Below, piece after piece: positions 48,115 through 57,108 of a stretch of 64,000 bases of DNA. Every line of letters begins with the position of its first letter. The stretch's first letter is position 1. Below the pieces are notes generated by a model. The model ran no database searches, was not told where the DNA came from, and saw only the letters and a list, made by a program, of their open reading frames with translations. The stretch comes from an uncultured Bacteroidota bacterium (lineage in GTDB: Bacteria; Bacteroidota; Bacteroidia; UKL13-3). The position numbers and the translations under genes are program-made. The DNA lies in NCBI GenBank assembly GCA_903850915.1, contig CAINMV010000033.1, positions 31,216 to 95,215 of the forward strand, read 5' to 3'.

Positions 48115-48784
48115 TGAACTCGTTATTAGTTTAAAAGATGTCGATATTTTTCAAGGCAATAACCTCATTTTAGATGATGTAAACCTCGAAATTTATAAAG
48201 GTGATTTTATTTATATTATCGGTAAAACCGGTAGCGGAAAGTCGAGTTTGCTCAAGGTTTTATATGCTGACGTGCCTTTGGAAAAAGGTGAAGCCAGTAT
48301 CGCCGGTTACGATTTGCGAAAGTTGAAATCAAAGCAAATCCCCTTCCTGCGAAGGAAGTTAGGTATAGTGTTTCAAGATTTTCAATTGCTTACCGACAGA
48401 AGCGTACACGATAACTTAGAGTTCGTGCTACAAGCCACAGGTTGGAATGATAAGAATTTGATTAAAAATAGAATTAACGAGGTGTTGGATAAAGTACAAC
48501 TCGGTACAAAGAGTTATAAATTTCCACATGAGCTCTCTGGAGGAGAGCAGCAACGAATTGTAATTGCTCGTGCAATGCTCAATAATCCGGATATAATTTT
48601 GGCGGATGAGCCAACCGGAAATTTAGATCCAGAGGTTAGCGACGAAATCATGAAATTACTCATTGAAATCAGTCAAGGGGGCACTGCAATACTAATGGCG
48701 ACACACGATTATCGACTTATCAACAAGTTTTTCGGCAAGGTGTATCGTTGTGAAAACCAGCGCATTCTTGAAATAGCAATTTAA
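48107..48784 (+). CDS. ftsE: FtsE-type ABC transporter ATP-binding protein
   Basis: A 225-residue ABC ATPase. Walker A is GKTGSGKSS (39-47), the signature LSGGEQQR (143-150), Walker B 'IILADEPTGN' (163-172), and the switch His is in 'MATHDYRL'. Sequence style ('LGIVFQDFQLLTDRSVHDNL') is that of FtsE, which with FtsX controls cell-wall hydrolases at division. No ftsX is next to it; a LolC/E-type permease is at 59113 but belongs to another group. LolD is the main alternative. Confidence 0.88.
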   Translation: MNSELVISLKDVDIFQGNNLILDDVNLEIYKGDFIYIIGKTGSGKSSLLKVLYADVPLEKGEASIAGYDLRKLKSKQIPFLRRKLGIVFQDFQLLTDRSVHDNLEFVLQATGWNDKNLIKNRINEVLDKVQLGTKSYKFPHELSGGEQQRIVIARAMLNNPDIILADEPTGNLDPEVSDEIMKLLIEISQGGTAILMATHDYRLINKFFGKVYRCENQRILEIAI

Positions 48785-48792
48785 ATAAAATT

Positions 48793-50193
48793 ATGAAAAT
48801 AAAATTCTGTGGTGCAGCGCAAACCGTGACTGGATCTAAACACCTATTAACTTTAGAAAGTGGTTATAAGGTGCTTCTCGATTGTGGTATGTTTCAAGGC
48901 ATGGGAGAGTTAGGTGGAAACCGAAATCGCAATTTTGGATTCGATGCCTCAGAAATTGATTGTGTGATTTTGTCGCATGCGCATATCGATCACTCCGGTC
49001 TTTTACCTAAGCTAGCTGCGGAAGGTTTTAATGGCAAGGTTTATACCACACCCGCCACCAAAGATTTATGTGGTATAATGCTTCGCGACAGTGCTTTTAT
49101 TCAAGTTAGTGACTTAAAATATGTCAATAAAAGAAGAGCCAAACGTGGTGAAGCTCCCATAACCCCTCTATATACTATTGATGATGCCGAAGTGATTTTG
49201 GAAAGGTTTGTTGGTGTTAACTATTTACAAGAATATCGCCTCAATGATGAGATTAGCTTTGTGTTTACTGATCAAGGTCATCTTTTGGGAAGTGCAGCGG
49301 TAAATTTGATCATCACTGAGCCGGATAGAAAATTTACTTTGACATTTAGTGGCGACATCGGTCGTCCAAACGACCATATTCTTCGAGGACCAGAGAAATT
49401 TCCTCAAGCGGATTATATCATTTGTGAAAGCACCTATGGCAATCGTCTTCACGAAAAACAAGAAGGTACAGAACAGCGGTTATTGGATATTGTGAATGAA
49501 ACTTGTGTGAAAAATAAAGGCAAGCTAATTATTCCAGCATTCAGTGTGGATAGAACGCAGGAGCTTGTTTTTGCTTTAGATAAAATGGAAAATGCAGGCA
49601 TACTTCCACGTATTAAAGTTTTTGTAGATAGCCCGCTAAGTGTTAATGCTACCAATATCATGCGCAAGCATAGAGAATGCTATAACGACACTATTTTGGA
49701 ATATCTAAAAACAGATCAGGATCCTTTTGGTTTCGATAATTTGGAATATATCAGTGATGTAAACAGAAGCAAAGAGCTCAACGATTACAAAGAGCCATGT
49801 ATCATCATTTCTTCGAGTGGCATGGCTGAAGCAGGGCGTATTAAACACCATATTGCAAACAATATTGAAAAAAGAAATACTACAATTCTTATTGTTGGCT
49901 ATTGTACTCCAGGTAGCTTAGGCTCTGAACTAAAAATCGGAAAGAAAGAAGTGCATATCTTTGGCGATGTTTACCCTGTGAATGCGAATGTAGAGTCCAT
50001 TGATAGCTATAGCGCTCATGCTGATTATCAAGAAATGTTGGACTGGCTAGAATGCCAAAACAAAGTAGAAGTAAAACGCTTGTTTATTGTGCATGGTGAA
50101 ATTGAAACGCAACAAGATTTCAAAAGTAAACTGCAAGACACCGGATTCAATGCTGTTTACATACCCAGCTATTTAGAAGAGGTAACAATTTAA
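48793..50193 (+). CDS. MBL-fold/beta-CASP metallo-hydrolase (Ysh1/CPSF73-like)
   Basis: A 466-residue protein with the zinc site 'LSHAHIDHSG' (His62, His64, Asp66, His67), 'GHLLGSAAVNL' and 'FSGDIGR' in the MBL part, a beta-CASP insert around 180-360 and the C-terminal RNA-metabolising block 'SAHADYQEMLDWL'. Archaeal and bacterial relatives are ribonucleases or exoribonucleases. It begins 8 bp after ftsE, so it is in the same operon. Function in RNA decay is inferred from the family. Confidence 0.92.
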   Translation: MKIKFCGAAQTVTGSKHLLTLESGYKVLLDCGMFQGMGELGGNRNRNFGFDASEIDCVILSHAHIDHSGLLPKLAAEGFNGKVYTTPATKDLCGIMLRDSAFIQVSDLKYVNKRRAKRGEAPITPLYTIDDAEVILERFVGVNYLQEYRLNDEISFVFTDQGHLLGSAAVNLIITEPDRKFTLTFSGDIGRPNDHILRGPEKFPQADYIICESTYGNRLHEKQEGTEQRLLDIVNETCVKNKGKLIIPAFSVDRTQELVFALDKMENAGILPRIKVFVDSPLSVNATNIMRKHRECYNDTILEYLKTDQDPFGFDNLEYISDVNRSKELNDYKEPCIIISSSGMAEAGRIKHHIANNIEKRNTTILIVGYCTPGSLGSELKIGKKEVHIFGDVYPVNANVESIDSYSAHADYQEMLDWLECQNKVEVKRLFIVHGEIETQQDFKSKLQDTGFNAVYIPSYLEEVTI

Positions 50194-50226
50194 GGTTTTA
50201 GAAGCTGTAAAAAGATCAATACGCCG

Positions 50227-51366
50227 ATGAATAATTTATTTGCACCAAGGTTTGTGAACTTTATTTCAAAACGTAAATCCCTTTCTTCTGCTGTTCTCTT
50301 CATGTTTTTTTTTCTGTCATTTAACGTCGCTTTTTCGCAGCCTTTATATCCGTATTGGGATCAGTACAACATGCATTTTAATATTTATGATGGAGGCCAA
50401 CTAAGAACACTGGAAGTCATCAAACCAATGAGCTTTAAGTCTGGAAGCAATGTATGTGCTTATGTTACCGATGTAATGGATTTTAAAGTTTTCGCAGATG
50501 GGAAAAGCAGAGTGGTTTCCAAATTTTTACCTAAAAGCTATGAATGCAGTGATGCGCTTGTGGCTTGGAATAGTGGCTTAGGGTCTTATGTATATTACAA
50601 CGGAAAGGTAAAGAAGCTCTGCGATAATTGTGATAAATTTGAGTTGAACGACAGCATGTTACAATTCACAGATCGTTTTGGATATTTTAATATTTTTTAT
50701 GACAATAAAATCAGGACACTCGATTTCATGGGCAATACGAATTCTACCTTGGGACGAAATTTAATTGCTTATGTTGATCGTAGCAATCAGCTTAGAGTGT
50801 GGTATAAAGATACAATTGTTGGTTTGGAATACAACAGCGATTCTCTGATATATAGATGTGGTTTAAATACCGTTGGGTTTATTGATGCTACGTTTCGTTT
50901 GCGTGTTTTTTATAAAAAGCAAGTTTTTACCTTGGATAAATTGCGACCACGCAATTGGGTTGTTGGCGATGATATGGTGGCTTGGGTAGATCAAAATAAT
51001 AACTTGAAGATTTTTCATAAAGGAAATATTTTCTTGTTAGAAACCTATGACCCAGGATCGTTTAATATTATAGATGGTGTAATGTATTATAGGGGTAATC
51101 ACGGGGAGCTTAAAGTGTTTGAAAACGGCAAAGGGCGCGTGGTGGAAAGCTATTTCCCACAGCAAATTTCTGGACGGAATAATATTTTAGTGTATACTGA
51201 TTTTAGAAATCGGTTGAAGGCATATTCTAACGGCGATTTTTATAGTGTAAGCGACGATATTGTTACGTCCTTTAAAGTCTATCCGAATTTGATTGTTTAC
51301 TATAGCAATGCTAAAAGCCTTACCTTTTGGAATTATGGTGAGCGAATTGAAATTCAATTAAATTAA
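50227..51366 (+). CDS. Secreted protein built of about ten 35-residue repeats (unknown function)
   Basis: A 379-residue protein. After a signal peptide ending near 'FNVAFSQ' (residue 38) the whole mature part is about ten tandem repeats of 34-36 residues. Examples are 'NLIAYVDRSNQLRVWYKDT', 'DMVAWVDQNNNLKIFHKGN' and 'NILVYTDFRNRLKAYSNGD'. Each has a hydrophobic strand, a [YW]-x-D turn, then a L-[RK]-[VI]-[FWY]-Y strand, and a P-x-[SN]-[FW] link. This suggests a beta-propeller or beta-solenoid. There is no T9SS sorting domain, membrane anchor or catalytic motif. It sits 33 bp after the metallo-hydrolase gene. I do not know this family. Confidence 0.85.
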   Translation: MNNLFAPRFVNFISKRKSLSSAVLFMFFFLSFNVAFSQPLYPYWDQYNMHFNIYDGGQLRTLEVIKPMSFKSGSNVCAYVTDVMDFKVFADGKSRVVSKFLPKSYECSDALVAWNSGLGSYVYYNGKVKKLCDNCDKFELNDSMLQFTDRFGYFNIFYDNKIRTLDFMGNTNSTLGRNLIAYVDRSNQLRVWYKDTIVGLEYNSDSLIYRCGLNTVGFIDATFRLRVFYKKQVFTLDKLRPRNWVVGDDMVAWVDQNNNLKIFHKGNIFLLETYDPGSFNIIDGVMYYRGNHGELKVFENGKGRVVESYFPQQISGRNNILVYTDFRNRLKAYSNGDFYSVSDDIVTSFKVYPNLIVYYSNAKSLTFWNYGERIEIQLN

Positions 51367-51421
51367 CTGTTTGTTTAATTCGGTAGGTTGGATTGCTTTG
51401 CTTTGCCTTTCAATGTTAAAG

Positions 51422-53434
51422 CTATTTCCCCATTTTTTTCATAAACTCAGGTTTAAGAACTAATCCAAATTTTATGGCTTTTTCTCCATTTTGTATCGCC
51501 AACTCTTTGTTGCCTTTTGTATCGTAAACATATGCCAAAACTTTAAAATTATTGGGTATGTTAGGGTCGATGGAAGTCGATTTTAGCGCATCAACAAAGG
51601 CTTCGTCAATTTTATTTAATTGGAAATAGGCCGCACCTCTATTGGAAAGTGCTAAGGCGTCGTTGGGGTTTTTGTTCAACACAAGGGTGTAATCTTCGAT
51701 GGCTTTCTCTAAGTTGTTCATTTTGAAGTATAGGCTGCCTCTTTGACTATAAACACCGATGTCGCTAGTGTAACTGGCCGCTTTTTCAAAGTCGGCTAAG
51801 GCTTCGGGGTATTTTTCCGTGTCACGATAAACGGTAAACCTAAAAATGTAGCTGTCGTAATCAGGGTGCAACCTAATCGTTTCGTTGGCATCTTTCAAGG
51901 CCTCCTCGTATCGATTTAATTTATAGTATGCATAAGCTCTACCTAAGATGCTTTTATCCATTGTGGAATCGATAGCTAAACAGCTAGTATAATCGTTTAT
52001 AGCTTCTTCGTATCGTTTAAGTTTGTAATAAGATGCGCCTCGGTTATTGTATGATTTTTTATCATTACTCACTTCAATACCTTTGGTAAAGTCGGCAATG
52101 GCTTTCTCGTGTTGATTGTCGCGTGCATATTGGTTGCCTCTGCCATAATATCCCCGGTCACTTAATGGATATTTTGCAATCATGTCCGTCCACAAGCTAA
52201 TGTTGTCGTGCCAAACCAAAACTCTAGCATGGGCTTGGTAAGATAAAATAGAAGCGGCAATTCCAAGTCCTAACCATAGGATTGTTTTGCTCAGTTTAAT
52301 ATTGCTTTCAAAGAGAAGCATACCAAAAACAAAAAGCAATCCGATATATGAAACATAGGTGTATCGTTCTGCAATCACCGCTGAACCGATAGAAACAAAT
52401 TGTAAAACGAGGATTAGATTGACGGTATAAAAAAGCAATCCGAAAAGCAATAGTTTGCGATTTTTTTTCCTAAACCAAGCTAAGGCAAAGAGCAATACGG
52501 CTAAAACAGGGGCGAAATATTCTTGCATTCCTAAAGGCTTTGGATATGGGTGGAATGCAGCCAATCGAACAGGAAAGAAAAGCTTAATAAAATAGGCCAT
52601 GAAACCATACGAGGCAAGGAAGATTCGTTCGAGAAAAGTATATTTCGTAAACTCTCCTACTTCGGTGCTGTCGGTGATCTGCGCTTTAAAGGTCATATAC
52701 ATAAAAAAAGCAGCGACAGCAAAAAAAGGTATTTTATTTAATTGCGACTTAATATTTAAAGGCCTTCCACGATAGAAATCCAATAATATTAATACTAAAG
52801 GCAATATAATGGCTGCAGGTTTAGATAGCATTGATAAAATTGTCAATGCAAACGTTATAATATAAAATATTTTTTTACCGAGTTCAATAAATTCTAAGTA
52901 AGCAATTAATGCGCCAAGGAAGAAAAAAGTATATAGCACATCCTTTCTTTCAGAAGCCCATGCAACAGACTCCACGTGCATCGGATGTATGGCGAAGATA
53001 AGCGCAACAAACGTGGCCACATTAATGTTTTTTTTGCTTAATTTGTAGATAAACAAAAATACGAACGCCACATTCAAAAGATGCAGCACTAAATTGGTTA
53101 AATAGTAGGAGTAAGGGTTAAGTTTGGAGAAGGAATAGTTAATGGCTAACGACAACATCGTTAGTGGGTGATAATTAAGCGCCATAGGTTGGGTAAACAA
53201 ATATCCTACAGATTTGGAATTCAATTCCCAAATTTTAGTATTCTTAGTTATATAATCCGTATCGTCCCATGAAGTAAATTGGTTCTGCAACATCGGGAAG
53301 AAAACCACGAGCGTTAAAATCAATAGTCCGGCAATAATAATCCAGTAATTTATATTTACTTTTTGAATTGCTTGTTTTTGAGGTTGGCTAACGGTTTTGT
53401 GGTTGGACTTGGGTTTATTTGGTTTCTCTTTCAT
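51422..53434 (-). CDS. TMTC-like GT-C membrane protein with TPR repeats (tandem copy 2)
   Basis: A 670-residue protein with the same plan as the gene before it: a basic start, about ten membrane helices, the loop 'FTSWDDTDYITKN', 'HPMHVESVAWASERKDVLYT' and about seven TPR units from residue 430 ('RGYYGRGNQYARDNQHEKAI'). It starts 46 bp after the stop of copy 1, in the same unit. The paired genes are probably an old duplication, as the sequences differ at many positions. Likely an inner-membrane sugar transferase with a periplasmic TPR arm; the acceptor is unknown. Confidence 0.82.
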   Translation of the reverse strand: MKEKPNKPKSNHKTVSQPQKQAIQKVNINYWIIIAGLLILTLVVFFPMLQNQFTSWDDTDYITKNTKIWELNSKSVGYLFTQPMALNYHPLTMLSLAINYSFSKLNPYSYYLTNLVLHLLNVAFVFLFIYKLSKKNINVATFVALIFAIHPMHVESVAWASERKDVLYTFFFLGALIAYLEFIELGKKIFYIITFALTILSMLSKPAAIILPLVLILLDFYRGRPLNIKSQLNKIPFFAVAAFFMYMTFKAQITDSTEVGEFTKYTFLERIFLASYGFMAYFIKLFFPVRLAAFHPYPKPLGMQEYFAPVLAVLLFALAWFRKKNRKLLLFGLLFYTVNLILVLQFVSIGSAVIAERYTYVSYIGLLFVFGMLLFESNIKLSKTILWLGLGIAASILSYQAHARVLVWHDNISLWTDMIAKYPLSDRGYYGRGNQYARDNQHEKAIADFTKGIEVSNDKKSYNNRGASYYKLKRYEEAINDYTSCLAIDSTMDKSILGRAYAYYKLNRYEEALKDANETIRLHPDYDSYIFRFTVYRDTEKYPEALADFEKAASYTSDIGVYSQRGSLYFKMNNLEKAIEDYTLVLNKNPNDALALSNRGAAYFQLNKIDEAFVDALKSTSIDPNIPNNFKVLAYVYDTKGNKELAIQNGEKAIKFGLVLKPEFMKKMGK

Positions 53435-53480
53435 GGATTTCGGATAAAAGCGATCAGAATTGGTAAAAATTGGCCTTTTT

Positions 53481-55484
53481 TTAGTTTTGTATACTTCTCA
53501 GGAAGTCTGCGGGGAAGGAAGCCCCCAGTTTTTGCGCTTTATTTGCGATTTCAAGGGCTTTTGCCTTGTTCCCTTGCTTTTGATACATCAAAGCTAAATT
53601 AGTGAAATTGCGGGCGTTATTTGGGTCCAAGGAAATGGCTTTGTTGATATCCACCATTGCAGCTTCAAATTGATTGCTTTGAAAATAGGCGGCACCTCTA
53701 TTCGATAAACCATTGGGATCGTTTGGATTTTGATTTAAAACCACATTATAATCTGCTATTGCTTTAGCATAATCCTTAAGTAAAAAGTAAACGTTGCCTC
53801 GGTTATTGTATACTGAAACTTCTTTGGTTAATGTCATGGCTTTGCTATAATTTTCAATTGCTAAATCATAATTCTCCGTGGCTTTGTACAAATAACCACG
53901 AAAGAAATAGGATTCATAACTTTCTCTAAATTTTAAAGCCTCGTTAACATCGCTCATCGATAGGTCGTATTTCTTTAAATCACCATAAGCATGAGCGCGA
54001 CCTAAAAAGGCTTCATCTTGCTTGGGTTTAAGCTCAATAGCTTTATTAAAATCTTGAATTGCTTCATCGTATTTTAATTGTTTCATTAATGCCAAGCCGC
54101 GATTTGCGTATGATTTGTAGTTTGTGCCAACTTTTATGGCTTTGCCAAAAAGCGGAATCGCTTTCTCATTATCACCTTTTTCAAAATAGTAGTTTCCAAG
54201 ATCATAATAGCCTCGATCGCTATCAGGATATTTTTCGATCATATCTGTCCAGAGCGTTTCGCTGTTATGCCATACTTTTACACGTGCATTAGCGCTGTAT
54301 GCAAAAACTAAACTATAGGCTGCAATTCCACCCCATATTAAGTTTCGGTTTATTTTTATGTTGCTGTTGAAGAGTAGCATTCCTAAGATAAAACACAAGC
54401 CAATGTAAGGCACATAGGTGTAGCGTTCGGCGTAAACGGCATCTCCAATGGATACAAATTGCAAAACTAAAATGAGGTTTATGAAGTAAAACATTAGGCC
54501 GAATAAAAGTAGCTTTCTTTTTTCTTTAAAATAGTATACACAAGCCACTAGCAATGCAATTATAATTGGAGATAGGTAAACGAGGATTTCAATTGACTTA
54601 GGATAGGGGTGAAACGTTGCTAGGTGTGCTGGCGCAAATAATTTTAAGATATAAACAACAAAACCATAACTAGCGAATAGAAATCGTTCAATAACAGTAT
54701 ATTTTTTAAAGTCGCCCACAATGGAATTATCCTGGGTTTGAGCAATTAAGGTCATGTACATGAAGAAAGCGGCAATGATGAAGAAAGGTATTTTATTGAG
54801 CTGTGCTTTGATTTCAAATTTTTCTTTTTCGTAAAAGTCGATAGCGATGATTACCAGCGGAAAGATAATAGCAGCGGGTTTTGAAAGCATTGAAAATATT
54901 GCTAGTAAAATGGTGGCAATAAAATAAATTAGTTTGTTGGTTCTAAGGTAGTGGAGCCAAGTTATTAATCCGCCTATAAAAAATAAGGTATATAAAACAT
55001 CCTTTCGCTCTGTCGCCCATGCTACTGATTCTACATGCATAGGATGTATTGCAAAGACAAGAGCCACGAAGGTTGCGACGTTAATGTTCTTTTTGCTTAT
55101 CGAAAATATAAACCAAAAAACGAGAACTACATTCGTTAAATGCAATATCAAATTGGTTAAGAAATAGGAGAAGGGATTAAGTTTGGAAAAGTAATAGTTT
55201 ATGCCAAGTGAGAGCATTGTTAAGGGATGGTAGTTGTATGCTATGGGCTGCGTGAATATGAATTTTAAATTTTCAGCATTCAATTTCCATATCTTCATGT
55301 TGTTTGTGATATAGTCAGGGTCATCCCAGGAGGTAAACTGGTTTTGCAACATAGGAAGAAATACAACGACAGTGAACACAACAATTCCTGCAATAATTAA
55401 CCATGGGTTGAATGACTTTTTTCCTTTATTCAACGTAGAATTCGTGTTTTTTGACAGTCTTGCTTTTTTATTTTTCTCTTTCAT
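53481..55484 (-). CDS. TMTC-like GT-C membrane protein with TPR repeats (tandem copy 1)
   Basis: A 667-residue protein with about ten membrane helices (25-400) and about seven TPR units in the tail (430-660). Landmark blocks are 'FTSWDDPDYITNN', 'HPMHVESVAWATERKDVLYT' and 'SMLSKPAAIIFPLVIIAIDF', shared with copy 2 and, less closely, with the protein at 12314-14224. It is first in a two-gene unit with a consensus promoter. GT-C activity is inferred from the fold pattern only. Confidence 0.82.
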   Translation of the reverse strand: MKEKNKKARLSKNTNSTLNKGKKSFNPWLIIAGIVVFTVVVFLPMLQNQFTSWDDPDYITNNMKIWKLNAENLKFIFTQPIAYNYHPLTMLSLGINYYFSKLNPFSYFLTNLILHLTNVVLVFWFIFSISKKNINVATFVALVFAIHPMHVESVAWATERKDVLYTLFFIGGLITWLHYLRTNKLIYFIATILLAIFSMLSKPAAIIFPLVIIAIDFYEKEKFEIKAQLNKIPFFIIAAFFMYMTLIAQTQDNSIVGDFKKYTVIERFLFASYGFVVYILKLFAPAHLATFHPYPKSIEILVYLSPIIIALLVACVYYFKEKRKLLLFGLMFYFINLILVLQFVSIGDAVYAERYTYVPYIGLCFILGMLLFNSNIKINRNLIWGGIAAYSLVFAYSANARVKVWHNSETLWTDMIEKYPDSDRGYYDLGNYYFEKGDNEKAIPLFGKAIKVGTNYKSYANRGLALMKQLKYDEAIQDFNKAIELKPKQDEAFLGRAHAYGDLKKYDLSMSDVNEALKFRESYESYFFRGYLYKATENYDLAIENYSKAMTLTKEVSVYNNRGNVYFLLKDYAKAIADYNVVLNQNPNDPNGLSNRGAAYFQSNQFEAAMVDINKAISLDPNNARNFTNLALMYQKQGNKAKALEIANKAQKLGASFPADFLRSIQN

Positions 55485-55550
55485 AATAATTTTTGCGAAA
55501 AGCGAATGTAAGGCCGAATTTCAGGCTAAGTATAAGCTTTACTTTAGCTA

Positions 55551-55582
55551 CAAACATAACGTTTCTGTAAAAAATTTCCAAA
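55551..55582 (-). promoter_or_regulatory. Promoter of the tandem TMTC-like genes
   Basis: The minus strand reads TTTG at 55582-55579, 20 bp, then TATGTTTG at 55558-55551, a full Bacteroidota consensus. The 5' leader would be about 60 nt. Confidence 0.7.
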
Positions 55583-55631
55583 AATTGTTTCCCTTTGTTC
55601 TACCTTGCTAATGTAAATATAATATAACCAT

Positions 55632-56237
55632 TTAAAGCGGTGTAATCTTTAAGAAATAAAAGTCACCTTGCAGTGTTTTTATTCGGTCAAATTTTGCACG
55701 TGTGAGTAAAAATTCAAGTATAAGATTTTCTTCGTAGCTTGATGCGGTGACTTTAGCCTCAAGTTTTTTTATAAATCGATGGGCGTCGCTTTCGTGTATG
55801 AAGCTGCATTCTAGGCGATACAGGTCTTCAATTTCGATGTCTTGTATAGTTGCTTTTTTTAATGCTTCTAAGGCCGATTTGTTATAGGCACTTATGAGCC
55901 CAGGAACACCTAACATTGTGCCTCCGAAATAACGAACTACAATTACCGCAATGTTCGTAATGTCGTTTGAAATTATTGCTCTTAATATGGGCTTTCCTGC
56001 GGTATTGGACGGTTCTCCATCATCTGAGCTTTTCTGAAAGCTCTTGTCAGGATGCATTACTAGGGCATAACAATGATGGGTGGCATCGGGGTATTTGTCT
56101 TTTATTTCTTGTAAAGCATGCTTAAAATCGTCTTCTGATTTAACAGGTATTGCAAACGCAAAAAACTTACTTCCTTTTTCTTTAAAAAGGGTTTCAGTAG
56201 CGTCTGTAATAGTTCGATATCCTTGGCTAAATAGCAT
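55632..56237 (-). CDS. YigZ/IMPACT family protein
   Basis: A 201-residue protein of the UPF0029/IMPACT family. The N-terminal domain shows 'KGSKFFAFAIPVKSEDDFKH', 'ATHHCYALVM', 'SDDGEPSNTAGKPILRAI' and 'VRYFGGTMLGVPGLISAY', all typical; the C-terminal 70 residues form the smaller UPF0029-type domain. Family members bind nucleic acid or ribosomes in some species; the role in bacteria is unsettled. It begins one base after the EamA gene stop, so the genes are linked. Confidence 0.92.
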   Translation of the reverse strand: MLFSQGYRTITDATETLFKEKGSKFFAFAIPVKSEDDFKHALQEIKDKYPDATHHCYALVMHPDKSFQKSSDDGEPSNTAGKPILRAIISNDITNIAVIVVRYFGGTMLGVPGLISAYNKSALEALKKATIQDIEIEDLYRLECSFIHESDAHRFIKKLEAKVTASSYEENLILEFLLTRAKFDRIKTLQGDFYFLKITPL

Positions 56238-56238
56238 G

Positions 56239-57108
56239 TTATTGCAGTGCTAAAAGAACAATGCTGAGGATAGAAATAGCAACGCCAACGTAGTTAATCA
56301 AACGTAGTCTTTCGTGAAATAACAACACCGCCGCTAACGCGGATAAAAGCAAAACGCCAACATTCACTATTGGAAATACAATGGTGCTTGGCAGCCCATT
56401 ATAATGCAATGCTTCGAGTACAAAATGAAAAGAGAAGTAGTTAAACGACCCAAGTATAATTCCTGCTGGAATGGCTCGGTACGAAAAGGTTATAGGGCCT
56501 TTAATACGTGAGAAAGCAAAATAAATAACAGCAAATAACGCAGCACTTGCATAGCATATCATCATTATAAAGTTCTGTGGCACCAAGGCATAAAAGTTTG
56601 TTTCTACATGTTTAAAAGAGGTGTCCACCAATCCACTTCCCAAAAATACAGCGACAATAAGCAACAATGATTTTTTTTTCGAGAGTGTTGATGGTCGTTT
56701 TTGTTCTCCTTGCAAAATTGTTAATACCACGCCAACCATAGCCAAAACAATAGCTATTGCTTTAATCCATGTCATCTCTTCTCCTACAAAAACAATGGCA
56801 TAGGTTAATGGAATTACCAACGACATTTTAGAGCTAATCATACTCACAATTAAGGATACTTTTTGTGCTGTGATGCTCGTAACCACAAAAGCTAAAATAA
56901 ACATCAAACCCATTACTGCTGATACTTTTACCCAAGAAGCGCCTAAATCAATTTCGAAGGAATTGTCGGTGAAATAGTAACTTATTGCAGCCGCTACAAA
57001 ATAGTTTACTAAAATGGCATGAAATGTATTTATATTAAAACGATGAAAGTACTTGAAGCAAATAAACATCAACGTTGTAAATAGTATTGCGAGGAAAATT
57101 GTAATCAT
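56239..57108 (-). CDS. EamA/DMT family transporter
   Basis: A 289-residue protein with ten hydrophobic segments in two repeats. The second repeat ends with 'IVNVGVLLLSALAAVLLFHE', the usual EamA pattern. Substrate unknown. It lies between ribD (4-base overlap) and yigZ (1-base gap), so the three are one operon. A link to riboflavin export is possible from the context only. Confidence 0.85.
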   Translation of the reverse strand: MITIFLAILFTTLMFICFKYFHRFNINTFHAILVNYFVAAAISYYFTDNSFEIDLGASWVKVSAVMGLMFILAFVVTSITAQKVSLIVSMISSKMSLVIPLTYAIVFVGEEMTWIKAIAIVLAMVGVVLTILQGEQKRPSTLSKKKSLLLIVAVFLGSGLVDTSFKHVETNFYALVPQNFIMMICYASAALFAVIYFAFSRIKGPITFSYRAIPAGIILGSFNYFSFHFVLEALHYNGLPSTIVFPIVNVGVLLLSALAAVLLFHERLRLINYVGVAISILSIVLLALQ

